64,000 nucleotides of DNA, from the NCBI GenBank assembly GCA_029688905.1, contig JARULB010000006.1, forward strand, positions 225,527-289,526, read 5' to 3'. How positions within the stretch are numbered: position 1 is the stretch's first letter; each line of letters opens with the position of its first letter. This DNA comes from Balneolales bacterium ANBcel1 (GTDB lineage: Bacteria; Bacteroidota; Rhodothermia; Balneolales; Natronogracilivirgulaceae). The translations under genes were made by a program, and so were the position numbers. Below the pieces are notes generated by a model. That model was not told the origin of the DNA, did not search any database, and was given only the letters and a program-made list of their open reading frames with translations. This document shows positions 9,241 to 18,121 of the stretch, piece by piece.

Positions 9241-9881
9241 TGATGCGTCAGGAGCATGACACTCCCGGAGATCTGGTCAAGACCTCGTCCGGCGGCCTGG
9301 CGCTGATGTCGCTTGCCTCGCTTGTGGTCTATGCCGGCCTTGCCTGGGTACTCGTCCGTTTTTTTCATGATGCACCGCCCGCCGCTATGTTTCAGCATGG
9401 ATTTCCATGGCCGGTTCAGCTTGTCGTTGGCGCGACACTCGGAGTTCTTGCGGCATTGGTTATCTCCCGGATCATGTTCCGGACAGCGTTTTCTTCCATT
9501 CTGAAGGATTACGCCATCGTGCAAATGCTTTCCGAAATGCGCCTTTCGCGTTTTGACCGACTTCAGATATCTCTGTTTGCGGGTGCGGGAGAAGAGTTGC
9601 TGTTTCGCGGCGCCATCCAGCCGTTGCTCGGCATCTGGGTCACCTCGTTCCTTTTTGTTGCCCTGCACGGATACTTCCGGTTCCACTCCATCCGGCATGT
9701 GCTTTTCGGTGTGATTTTCTTTGCCCTGAGTGTGGGGCTTGGCTGGCTGTTTCAGTGGGCCGGACTCCTTGCGGCCATGGCTGCCCACGCCGCTTACGAT
9801 TATGTGATGCTTGTTTCCGGTGAGCGGTATTCTTTTGGCCGGGACCGTGAGGATGTCTCCCCGGCAGAGCCCGTATCCTGA
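9237..9881 (+). CDS. CPBP family intramembrane metalloprotease
   Basis: A 214-residue membrane protein with about five hydrophobic segments. The CPBP (CAAX protease and bacteriocin-processing) signature is present: E119-E120 and R124 in GEELLFRG, then His144 in VALHGY, then AAHAAYDY near the C-terminus. These supply the glutamate and histidine active-site residues of the type II CAAX protease fold. Three consecutive ATG codons start the gene (9237, 9240 or 9243), overlapping the kinase stop. Its substrate is unknown. The overlap makes it the third member of the cobalamin sensor/kinase operon, perhaps an output or a regulator of membrane signalling. Confidence 0.88.
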   Translation: MMMRQEHDTPGDLVKTSSGGLALMSLASLVVYAGLAWVLVRFFHDAPPAAMFQHGFPWPVQLVVGATLGVLAALVISRIMFRTAFSSILKDYAIVQMLSEMRLSRFDRLQISLFAGAGEELLFRGAIQPLLGIWVTSFLFVALHGYFRFHSIRHVLFGVIFFALSVGLGWLFQWAGLLAAMAAHAAYDYVMLVSGERYSFGRDREDVSPAEPVS

Positions 9882-9952
9882 AAATCTTTTTGCGGCAAAG
9901 TGAAACCGCGGGTCGAAGCCTGTACCAGCAAAAGACCGTGTTCCGGGTTCGG

Positions 9953-12544
9953 TTACTGCTCCAGGTTTGAGCGCAACGTCTCAAGCGGACTGTTTCCCAG
10001 CATTCCCCGCATATTCAGGAAACCCACAAAAAGGGTCAGGGCAATGACAACTGCAGAGGCAACGACCAGAGCAAGCAGATCAGGGACAAAAGCCAGATCG
10101 AAATAAAACCAGGCCAGCAGCCATCCGGCCGCAAACGCGAGAAGGAGTCCGGCCAGGCAGGCCAGCGCGCCCAGCCAGAAATACTCAACAAACTGTATCC
10201 CCCGGATCTGGTACCGCGAGGCGCCGAGCGTGCGCAGGAGCACCGATTCGCGTATCCGCTGGAACCGGCTGATGGCAATGGCGCTGGCCAGGACAATGAG
10301 TCCGGTGAGAATGGTGAACAGCGCCATGAACTGCACGGCCATCGCGATTTTACCGAGGAACGTCTGCACACTCTCAAGCACCAGTCCGATGTCGATCGCC
10401 GAAACATTTGGATGGGACCTGACCACCTCCTGCTGCATTCGATGGGTGGCGGCCTCGTCCGGTGCACGGAGCGTCATGGCATGGAACTGTGGTGCCGGTT
10501 CCAGCACACCGGCGGGAAACAGCAGGAAAAAATTGGGCTGGGGCCGCTGGAAATCGACATCCCGGATGGAAGCGATGTACGTATCCACCGGAACGCCCTG
10601 AACATCGAACCGGAGGGTGTCGCCCAGGCCGCTGCTCAGATCATCCGCCAGGCGGTAATCCATCGAGACCGGCACGATTTCACCAGACCCGATGCCCGCG
10701 GATCGACCGATCCACTCACCTTCCAGCAAGGTTTCCGCTTCATTCAGGGATTCCCGGTAGGTGACGCGGTATTCGCGAGTCAGGGCCCAGCTGCTCTGTT
10801 GCCGTGTGGTATCCTCCCGGATCTCTCTCACCGGCCGGCCGTTCAGGTGTGTCAGCCGCATGGAAACGATCGGTACGTTTTCGATGACATCCACCCCGTT
10901 TTGTTCCGCGATCGAAACGATATCCTCAATCTGATCCTGCTGGATGTCATAAAAGACCAGGTTGGGCTGACCATCGCCGCCGGTTTGCAGCTCGATGCGC
11001 TGAAGGATCATCTCCTGAGAAAGGTACATCGAGCCGATGAGCAGCATTCCCATGCCTAGTGTTGTAACCAGAACGGACGTTTGATTGTTGGGCCGGAACA
11101 TATTGGCGATTCCCTGGCGCCAGATATAGGAAAAAGAGCGCAGGCGTAGCATTCTGGCCAGGTGCACAAACAGGGTCGAAGTACCGAGGAGCAGTGCCAT
11201 GGCTACAACTAGTCCGATCACAAAAACCGCAGCGGCGACAAAACTTTCCAGTAAAAGTCCCAGAATGGTGGTAAGAGTCACAATTATACCGGCCGAAACC
11301 GCTGCTTTGGTCCGTTTCCCAACATGGGCCAGCGGCGAGAAATCGGTTGCGCGGATGGTTAACAGCGGCGGGATGTTGTTGATGCTCAACAGCGGCAGCA
11401 GCGACAGGACGAAACTGACCGCCACCCCCGTAACAAACCCGAGTGCCACAGCGGACAGCGACACCTGCTGCATCAATTCAAACGGAAGGAAATCTGTGAA
11501 CAGCATCGGCAGAAAACGCTGTGCCACCATGCCGAGCCCCACACCGATCAGGCTGCCTGCCAATCCGATACCCGCCACTTGTATCCCGAATATCTGGAGG
11601 GTTTGTCGTGATGAGGCGCCGAGGCACCGCAACGTGGCAACCGTCGCGCTTTTCCGCTTGATGTACACGTAAATAGCGCTCGCCACCCCCAGGGCTCCCA
11701 GCATCAGGGCGATAAAACCCACCATCCCCAGAAAACGGACCAGGTTGTCGATCACCATTGCAAAATCATTTTTCCGGGATGCGACGGTTGTGACAGTAAG
11801 CATGCTTTCAGGTTCCCGTTCGCGAAATGCCGAAGCCAGGTGCTCCAGTTCCGCTTCCGATTGCAAATCCTCACGCCCGTCATCAAAAGCAAACCAGGTG
11901 GTGTACTGAACCCGGCTGCCCCGGTCCAGAAGTTCGGTACCGGCAACCACGCTTCGGGGCACCACCACTCTCGGACCGATCAGAGAAAAGACGGCCGATT
12001 CGCCCGGAAACTCCAGCAATACGCCGGATATAGGCATCCATTCGTTACCTACACGAATGGAATCCCCCACCTGAAGGCCGAACTGATTCATCGCCGGGCG
12101 ATCCACCAGTGCCGAGCGCTCCGCCTGATACCGGGCCGCGGCATCGGGAGGCTCGGTTTTCATCTCACCGTAAAATGGAAACTGACCCTCAATGGCCCGT
12201 ATCTGTGATAAGCGAGTGGATTCCGCGCCACGAGATTCCCCGGGTCGATAAAGCACCATAGAGGAAAACGAAAGCGCATGAGCCTGGCTTCCTCCCACCG
12301 AGTCCACCATCTCCTGAAGCCGATCACCGAAGGGTTCGGTGCGGCTGATTTCCATATCCGCTCCCAGCAGCTCCTTGGCCTGATCGTTCACCGTCAGCAT
12401 CACGTCGCTTCGAAACGACAATATGGCCACCAGCGCCGCAACCCCGGCCACGATTCCGCCACAATAGAGCAGCAGGCTTCGATACTGTGCCCGGGCGTCA
12501 CGCCAGGCGGTCTTCATGCTGAACAGATCGGGCAGCAGATTCAT
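9953..12544 (-). CDS. ABC transporter permease, YbbP/FtsX-MacB type
   Basis: An 863-residue permease. One N-terminal transmembrane helix (LLLYCGGIVAGVAALVAIL) precedes a large periplasmic domain. Three further helices lie at about 270-400, then further helices, a second periplasmic domain, and a C-terminal FtsX cluster (LALVVASAVVIALTLFVGF). This duplicated FtsX architecture is typical of YbbP. Partner ATPase genes of this kind belong to the LolD/MacB group, which move lipids or substrates by mechanotransmission. Here the ATPase gene upstream overlaps by 4 bp, and a TesA-type lipase is divergent. The same neighbourhood exists in Escherichia coli (tesA, ybbA, ybbP). The transported substrate is unknown. 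Confidence 0.9.
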   Translation of the reverse strand: MNLLPDLFSMKTAWRDARAQYRSLLLYCGGIVAGVAALVAILSFRSDVMLTVNDQAKELLGADMEISRTEPFGDRLQEMVDSVGGSQAHALSFSSMVLYRPGESRGAESTRLSQIRAIEGQFPFYGEMKTEPPDAAARYQAERSALVDRPAMNQFGLQVGDSIRVGNEWMPISGVLLEFPGESAVFSLIGPRVVVPRSVVAGTELLDRGSRVQYTTWFAFDDGREDLQSEAELEHLASAFREREPESMLTVTTVASRKNDFAMVIDNLVRFLGMVGFIALMLGALGVASAIYVYIKRKSATVATLRCLGASSRQTLQIFGIQVAGIGLAGSLIGVGLGMVAQRFLPMLFTDFLPFELMQQVSLSAVALGFVTGVAVSFVLSLLPLLSINNIPPLLTIRATDFSPLAHVGKRTKAAVSAGIIVTLTTILGLLLESFVAAAVFVIGLVVAMALLLGTSTLFVHLARMLRLRSFSYIWRQGIANMFRPNNQTSVLVTTLGMGMLLIGSMYLSQEMILQRIELQTGGDGQPNLVFYDIQQDQIEDIVSIAEQNGVDVIENVPIVSMRLTHLNGRPVREIREDTTRQQSSWALTREYRVTYRESLNEAETLLEGEWIGRSAGIGSGEIVPVSMDYRLADDLSSGLGDTLRFDVQGVPVDTYIASIRDVDFQRPQPNFFLLFPAGVLEPAPQFHAMTLRAPDEAATHRMQQEVVRSHPNVSAIDIGLVLESVQTFLGKIAMAVQFMALFTILTGLIVLASAIAISRFQRIRESVLLRTLGASRYQIRGIQFVEYFWLGALACLAGLLLAFAAGWLLAWFYFDLAFVPDLLALVVASAVVIALTLFVGFLNMRGMLGNSPLETLRSNLEQ

Positions 12545-13314
12545 CGCAACTCCTCCTGCTGACGGACTATCGCATCAGAATTCTGAAGCACAGAGGGCGC
12601 TTCCTCGGAGTGACCTTCGGTATGGGTATCCGATGCCACTTTGCCTCCCTTCAGGCGGATGATGCGGCCACACTTCCCGGCCAGCTCCGGATCGTGGGTG
12701 ACAATCACAAGGGTGGTTCCCTCCTTTCGGTTCAGATCGAAAAGAATCTCTTCTATCTGCGCACCGGTCTCCGAATCCAGGTTACCGGTAGGTTCATCAG
12801 CAAACAGAATATCGGGTTTGTGGATAAATGCCCGTGCGATTCCAACCCGTTGCTGCTCCCCGCCCGACAGCTGCGACGGGTAATGATGCATGCGTCCGGC
12901 CAGGCCTACCTCATCCAGCAACCGTTCGGCCTCCCGGGCCACCTGCGCATACGAGGCGCCACGCAGTTCTACCGGCACCATCACATTTTCGAGGGCCGTA
13001 AGTGTGGGAATAAGTTGAAACGACTGGAAAATAAAGCCAATGTGACGGTTGCGGATGACGGCCAGCCGGTCTTCGTCCATCTGGTGAAGCGCATGCTCGC
13101 CGAGCAGGATTTCTCCGGAAGTGGGACGATCGAGTCCGGCACAAAGGCCTAACAAGGTGGTCTTGCCGCTGCCGGAGGGACCGATAACCGCGCAGGTTAC
13201 ACCCTGGCCGATTTCAAAAGATACACGGTCAAGAACCGTCAGGGGTTGATCTCCGCTGTTATAGGTTTTGGTCAGTTCATGGACTCGAAGCATGGAAGTG
13301 GTGTTAGATAGCAT
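12541..13314 (-). CDS. ABC transporter ATP-binding protein, YbbA/LolD type
   Basis: A 257-residue ATPase with Walker A GPSGSGKTTL, Q loop FIFQSFQLIPT, signature LSGGEQQRVGIARA, Walker B ILFADEPTGNLD and switch VIVTHDPEL. The mature family normally begins with a phrase like MLRVHELTKTY, so a start at 13293 is as likely as 13314; neither has a clear ribosome site. The C-terminus carries about 25 extra polar residues. It overlaps the permease gene by 4 bp, and the two form one transcript. Cytoplasmic energy module of the permease. Confidence 0.93.
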   Translation of the reverse strand: MLSNTTSMLRVHELTKTYNSGDQPLTVLDRVSFEIGQGVTCAVIGPSGSGKTTLLGLCAGLDRPTSGEILLGEHALHQMDEDRLAVIRNRHIGFIFQSFQLIPTLTALENVMVPVELRGASYAQVAREAERLLDEVGLAGRMHHYPSQLSGGEQQRVGIARAFIHKPDILFADEPTGNLDSETGAQIEEILFDLNRKEGTTLVIVTHDPELAGKCGRIIRLKGGKVASDTHTEGHSEEAPSVLQNSDAIVRQQEELR

Positions 13315-13596
13315 TGTGATTCCGGGAGATTAACGGGCCGGGCGGTAATGCCCTGGTAGTGATTCGCTGTGAATTGGTGATGCCCGGGACGACACCCGAC
13401 ATCGCAGATAGATTCGACATTCTAAACTTAATCTGTTATAAAATCGTTGACGTTTCTTACATTAATTACGTGTATGGCTCTGAGTCGCCTTCCATTCCGG
13501 GCTGCAGGCGAATTAAAACCACACGGCAACAAAACCCCGTATAACGGCCCGAGCCCAACCAACGGCTGAACGTTCAAGACGACACGAAACACAACG

Positions 13597-14262
13597 ATGC
13601 ACCTCCGTATACTCATATTCTTCCTGTTTGGTTTCCCCTTACTTGCATTTTCTCACACCCCGGCTGCCGGTGCGAGCGTCGACAGGCCCGCAGACTCGAC
13701 CATTACCGTACTCTTTTTCGGAGACAGCATCACGGCGGGTTACGGACTGGACGTGGATCAGGCGTTTCCCGCGATACTCGAGAAGATGGCCCGGGATGAA
13801 GGATTCGCCCTGGAAGCTGTGAACGCCGGTGTGAGTGGTGAAACCTCCGCCGGCGGACTTCGCAGAGTGGGCTGGATCCTGCAGCGGCCATTTGACCTGT
13901 TCGTTCTTGAACTCGGGGGAAATGACGCCCTTAGGGGAATCGATCCGGATCATACCCGCGACAATCTGGCACAGATCATCGACAAGGTACTGGAGGAGCG
14001 GCCGGAGAGCAAAATTTTACTTGCCGGTATGGAGGCCCCTCCCAATATGGGCAACGACTACCGGCAGGCTTTTCGCCAGCTGTATGTTGATCTGGCCGAA
14101 TCCCGGCCGGTCAGCTTTATGCCGTTCATCCTGGAGGATGTCGCCGGTGAACCGGAACTGAACCTTCCCGACGGCATCCACCCCACCCCCGAAGGACACC
14201 GGATCATCGCCGGAAACCTGTGGGAGGTTTTGAAACCCGTACTTGAGGAGCTCATGCCATGA
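13597..14262 (+). CDS. tesA: SGNH-family arylesterase / acyl-CoA thioesterase I
   Basis: A 221-residue secreted hydrolase. The signal peptide is about residues 1-25 (LIFFLFGFPLLAFSHTPAAG). The SGNH blocks are complete: block I FFGDSITAGYGL with the catalytic Ser, block II NAGVSGETSAGG, block III LGGNDALRG, and block V DGIHPTPEGH with the catalytic Asp-His. TesA enzymes hydrolyse thioesters, aryl esters and lysophospholipids in the periplasm. It is divergent from the YbbA/YbbP-type transporter, as in many Proteobacteria. An A+T-rich stretch at 13420-13470 is the probable promoter zone for both directions. The next gene overlaps its stop by 4 bp. Confidence 0.93.
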   Translation: MHLRILIFFLFGFPLLAFSHTPAAGASVDRPADSTITVLFFGDSITAGYGLDVDQAFPAILEKMARDEGFALEAVNAGVSGETSAGGLRRVGWILQRPFDLFVLELGGNDALRGIDPDHTRDNLAQIIDKVLEERPESKILLAGMEAPPNMGNDYRQAFRQLYVDLAESRPVSFMPFILEDVAGEPELNLPDGIHPTPEGHRIIAGNLWEVLKPVLEELMP

Positions 14263-14972
14263 CAAAACGCTTTGAGCCGGAATTTCGATACATCGGTTGG
14301 AGTTCGGGTGTCTCAATCGGGCGCAAAATTTTCCTGACCCTGGAATTCCTCCTGCTGTTTCTTGCCGTGCCGGCACTGATTTTCTACGACGTTATGCCGT
14401 TTTCCAAAATCGGTGTTTTGCTGGCGTTCACGGTTTTTTGTGCGTTTATCCTTTGGCGAGACGGCCGGTTCAACCGCAAGAAACTCTGGAACACCAAAGG
14501 GGTTCGTAAAGCAAGCCGCAATATCTTCATCCGATTCATCCCGGCGGCGGTCTTTCTGACTGTCATCATTCTCATGCTCGAACCGGATCAGCTGTTCAAT
14601 ATGGTTCGCAATGACTTCAACAACTGGCTGTTCGTGGTCATCGCCTACCCGCTGTTTTCCGTCTATCCGCAGGAGGTCATCTACCGCGGTTTTGTATTTC
14701 ACCGCTACGAACCCCTCTTTCCGAAACAGCGGTTCATGATCCATGTCAACGCTCTGAGCTTCGGTTACCTGCATATCATCTTCGGAAACTACCCGGCCAT
14801 TTTTCTGACCTACGGGGCCGGCTACCTGTTCGCCCGCACCTACGCCGAAACCAAATCCCTGCTGGCTGTATCGCTGGAGCATGCCCTTTACGGCGTGCTG
14901 ATTTTCACCATCGGTTTCAACGATTACTTCCTGAATTCGGTGGTTCTGGATCTGAACCTGTTTTTCAAATAG
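14259..14972 (+). CDS. CPBP-family membrane protein with variant active site
   Basis: A 237-residue integral membrane protein with about six hydrophobic segments. The CPBP motif appears as YPQEVIYRG: Q138 occupies the position of the first glutamate of the usual EExxxR, with E139 and R143 retained. Candidate histidines are in GYLHIIFGN and LEHALYG. The first glutamate is usually regarded as catalytic, so this may be a non-proteolytic member or one using different chemistry. Translation is probably coupled to tesA by the ATGACA overlap. Substrate and role are unknown. Confidence 0.8.
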   Translation: MTKRFEPEFRYIGWSSGVSIGRKIFLTLEFLLLFLAVPALIFYDVMPFSKIGVLLAFTVFCAFILWRDGRFNRKKLWNTKGVRKASRNIFIRFIPAAVFLTVIILMLEPDQLFNMVRNDFNNWLFVVIAYPLFSVYPQEVIYRGFVFHRYEPLFPKQRFMIHVNALSFGYLHIIFGNYPAIFLTYGAGYLFARTYAETKSLLAVSLEHALYGVLIFTIGFNDYFLNSVVLDLNLFFK

Positions 14973-15012
14973 CCGAGCCCTTTGCATAATTGCTTTTCAA
15001 CCCGGTAACGTT

Positions 15013-15267
15013 ATGGCCAAACTGAAACTTGACCTCCACGACATCTTCAACAAAGGCGAGCGGATCGATTCCGAACTGGAACGGATCATCGACGAGGCCG
15101 TCGAAAAAAAGATCAAAACGGTCGAGATCATCCCCGGCAAGGGAAGCGGCCAGTTGAAAAAACGGGTTCTGAAATTTCTGGAACGCCCCGATATCAAGTC
15201 GCGCTACCACCGCATCGACAAGGACAGCAAGAACCACGGCCGGCTTTTTGTCTATTTCAAGAAGTGA
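15013..15267 (+). CDS. small Smr-domain protein
   Basis: An 84-residue protein consisting of a single Smr (MutS2 C-terminal-like) domain. It starts with KLDLHDIF, matching the LDLH motif, and has the loop IIPGKGSGQLKKRV, corresponding to the HGxGxG loop of larger Smr proteins but with Pro in place of His. Smr domains bind or nick nucleic acids; this stand-alone form probably acts on RNA or DNA, which is inference from the family. It lies 40 bp after the CPBP gene and likely shares the transcript. Confidence 0.82.
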   Translation: MAKLKLDLHDIFNKGERIDSELERIIDEAVEKKIKTVEIIPGKGSGQLKKRVLKFLERPDIKSRYHRIDKDSKNHGRLFVYFKK

Positions 15268-15373
15268 ACGCCGCCTCGAGCAACAGGCAAAATCTCTTGT
15301 TTTTCGGTGGACTGTAAAGTAGGTTGCCTTGAGAGTCGCCTAATTGCCCCCTCCCACTCAGCGTATCACCGCC

Positions 15374-17947
15374 ATGAAAACCGTGATTCTCTCTCTGGCA
15401 CTTCTATTGACTCTGTTGTTCCAGCCCCTTTCACTTCAGGCACAACACTCATCCTCATTCGACCTGGAAGCCTACAAGAGTTTCCTGGAGCAACACCGCA
15501 ATATTTCCTTCAGTGAGCTCGAAGCCCTGTACCCCGCCGATGAACTGCTGCGGGAAGCTCCCGTCACCTTCAGCCGCGCCCTCTATGCCGACACCGTCGT
15601 TCAGCACTATCGGCTGAACGACCAGGAAATCGAGCTCCTTGAGCGGAACAGCTTCGTTGTAACCGACCGTATCCGCTACAAAAGTTTCGGTGAAGCCTTC
15701 TTCACCATCTACAAACGCGATCTGCCGGTCTATCTCTCCAGTGACGCGATCCTTCACGCGTTGCATATGTCGTACTCCGAAATATTAATTAATCTGGAAC
15801 TGCAGGAACTGAAACCCCGCCTCCGCGACCTGCTTGACGGACTGCACCGGGAGCTTCCGTCACTGGATGATCAGTACGGCGGCGACCCGCTCATGCGGCG
15901 AAGCCTGATGGACCTGGACCTCTACCTCGCCATCCCGCGCCTGCTGCTGGGCGACAGCGCGACTCCTTTTTATTCCGAGAACGAGAGCGAGATCGAATCC
16001 CTGATGGGACTGGTGGATGCCCAAAATGCGACTCGCTATCCGCTGTTCTCTCCGGTGGACATTCCCAGAGATATCGATTTCAGTCAGTTCACTCCCAGGG
16101 GGCATTACACCCAAAATGAGCGCCTCACCCGCTATTTTCAGGCGATGATATGGCTCGGGCGTTCGGAGTTCTACCTGATTCCGCCTGAATCGGGTGATTA
16201 TAACCATCTGACCGAAGATCAACGCAACCGGCTTGGCCAGCGCCAGACCATCAACGCCTATCTGCTGGCCGAAGCGCTTGAAACCCGTGCTCTTGCCGGG
16301 CCGCTCAATGAGATGGAAAGGATCCTCACCTTCCTGATCGGAGAATCCGATAATGTCACTGTGCCTCATCTGATCGAACTCAGGTCGGAGTCCGGCTTTG
16401 CCGATGCCGGCTCCCTGGCCGATATGGACACCTATCTCACATTCCGGCAGAATCTCGAAAACAAGCCGTACGCGTCACAGCGCATTCTGTCGCAGATTCT
16501 CAAGACCGATCCCTCCTCCCCCGACAAGATCGAGCCGGCATCCGCTTTCTTGCTTTTGGGTCAGCGGTTTATCATCGACTCCTTTGTGATGGCCAATGTT
16601 GTCTACGACCATGTCAGGAACCCCAACCGCATGCTTCCGAAAAGTGCGGATGTGCTGTTCGCGCTGGGGAATAACGATGCGTTGCTGGTGCTAAAAGATG
16701 AACTGGAAGAGTACAGGTATGAGGAAAATCTCCTGGCCCTTCGTTACCTGATCGATCAATACGACTCCGAGTTCTGGAATTCCTCGTTCTTCAATTTGTG
16801 GCTCAATGGCATCCGTACGCTGAATCCCGACAGACAACAGGCTTCTGCCGGAATAACCAGAAATCAGCTGCCCCTGTTCATGCAGACCGAGGCCTGGAGC
16901 CGGAAGAATATGAATACCCAGCTGGCATCCTGGGCACAGCTGCGCCATGACAATCTGTTGTACGGCAAGCAATCTTACAGCGGCGGACCGGTATGCGAGT
17001 ACCCTCACACCTACGTCGAACCGGTGCCGTACTTCTTCCGTGCGATGGGCCACCTGGCTGTGACCGCGCAGACCTCCTTTGACAACATCCTGGACGGCAG
17101 CCATGCACAGACCAGAGTCTCACGCTATTTTGAGTCGTTCGCTGAAATCATGAACAAACTGGCCGTCATTGCCCGGAAACAGCTGGACGGCGTCGATACC
17201 ACGTCAGAAGAGAAAGCCTTTCTGCAGAACATGCTGCACGAATCGGATATGTGCGGCGTGGAGCTGACCGGCTGGTACAAGGATCTGTATTTTACGGGAG
17301 ATGTGGGTGCACTTGAACAAGACTATGTTGTGGCGGATGTGCACACCTCTCCCTACAGCGAATCCGGAAGCAGAGTCGGATGGGTCAAGCACGTCGGTAC
17401 GGGTCCGCTGAACCTGGCCGTACTCAGTGCGGAACTGGGTGACGGCAACACCTATGCGTTCGTGGGACCGGTTATGAGCTTTTACTCGCATGTAACCGTT
17501 GATTTCCAGCGTCTCACCGATGAAGAGTGGGTGCAGATGTTTGAAGATGAGCCGGCGCTCAGGCCGGAATTTATAAACACCTATCTGTTTGATTCCGGCA
17601 CCTTCTTTTATGATCACCGCCACCATGTCGTTTCGGCCGGACAGGAGGAGGCCCGGAACAATCAGCCGGAAGCCCCGGGATCGCTGGAATTACGGCAAAA
17701 TTATCCGAACCCGTTCAACAACACGACCAATATCGCATTCCGGATACCGGCTTCGCTGTCCAATGCCCCGGTCAAGCTAACCGTATATAATGTCCAGGGC
17801 CAGCTGGTGCACACCCTCCTGAACCGACCGATGCCGGCCGGAAACTACACCGTCCGCTGGGAGGCAAACGTGGCAAGCGGCACATATTACTACCGGCTGG
17901 AAGTGGCCGATCAGGTCAGGTCCGGTAGCATGACGCTTATTAAATGA
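15374..17947 (+). CDS. DUF3160 protein with C-terminal T9SS sorting domain
   Basis: An 857-residue exported protein. I start it at the Met of MKTVILSLALLL (15374), because this gives a clean signal peptide ending LQAQ; the frame is open to an ATG ten codons upstream. The body has DUF3160 phrases: NSFVVTDRIRYKSFGEAFFT, YLSSDAILHALHMSYSEIL and later GPVMSFYSHVTVDFQRLTD. The last 85 residues form a type A T9SS sorting/FlgD-like domain (LELRQNYPNPFNNTT, VYNVQGQLV, SGTYYYRLEV). It is thus probably secreted through the Por system and surface-anchored. Biochemical function unknown. Confidence 0.88.
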   Translation: MKTVILSLALLLTLLFQPLSLQAQHSSSFDLEAYKSFLEQHRNISFSELEALYPADELLREAPVTFSRALYADTVVQHYRLNDQEIELLERNSFVVTDRIRYKSFGEAFFTIYKRDLPVYLSSDAILHALHMSYSEILINLELQELKPRLRDLLDGLHRELPSLDDQYGGDPLMRRSLMDLDLYLAIPRLLLGDSATPFYSENESEIESLMGLVDAQNATRYPLFSPVDIPRDIDFSQFTPRGHYTQNERLTRYFQAMIWLGRSEFYLIPPESGDYNHLTEDQRNRLGQRQTINAYLLAEALETRALAGPLNEMERILTFLIGESDNVTVPHLIELRSESGFADAGSLADMDTYLTFRQNLENKPYASQRILSQILKTDPSSPDKIEPASAFLLLGQRFIIDSFVMANVVYDHVRNPNRMLPKSADVLFALGNNDALLVLKDELEEYRYEENLLALRYLIDQYDSEFWNSSFFNLWLNGIRTLNPDRQQASAGITRNQLPLFMQTEAWSRKNMNTQLASWAQLRHDNLLYGKQSYSGGPVCEYPHTYVEPVPYFFRAMGHLAVTAQTSFDNILDGSHAQTRVSRYFESFAEIMNKLAVIARKQLDGVDTTSEEKAFLQNMLHESDMCGVELTGWYKDLYFTGDVGALEQDYVVADVHTSPYSESGSRVGWVKHVGTGPLNLAVLSAELGDGNTYAFVGPVMSFYSHVTVDFQRLTDEEWVQMFEDEPALRPEFINTYLFDSGTFFYDHRHHVVSAGQEEARNNQPEAPGSLELRQNYPNPFNNTTNIAFRIPASLSNAPVKLTVYNVQGQLVHTLLNRPMPAGNYTVRWEANVASGTYYYRLEVADQVRSGSMTLIK

Positions 17948-18121
17948 ATGTATGCCCGCATAAACCATTATCGCCGGGATGAAATGTTCGGAGGCTGAAG
18001 ACAACTCAGTTAGCTCATTGCCAACCACCATAAACGAGAAAACGGTCTTTAAGAGGTCATGGTGATGCCCCTGAACAGGCTGATAAAAAACTGGTTAGTC
18101 TCTTGTGCTGAAATCAATTGC

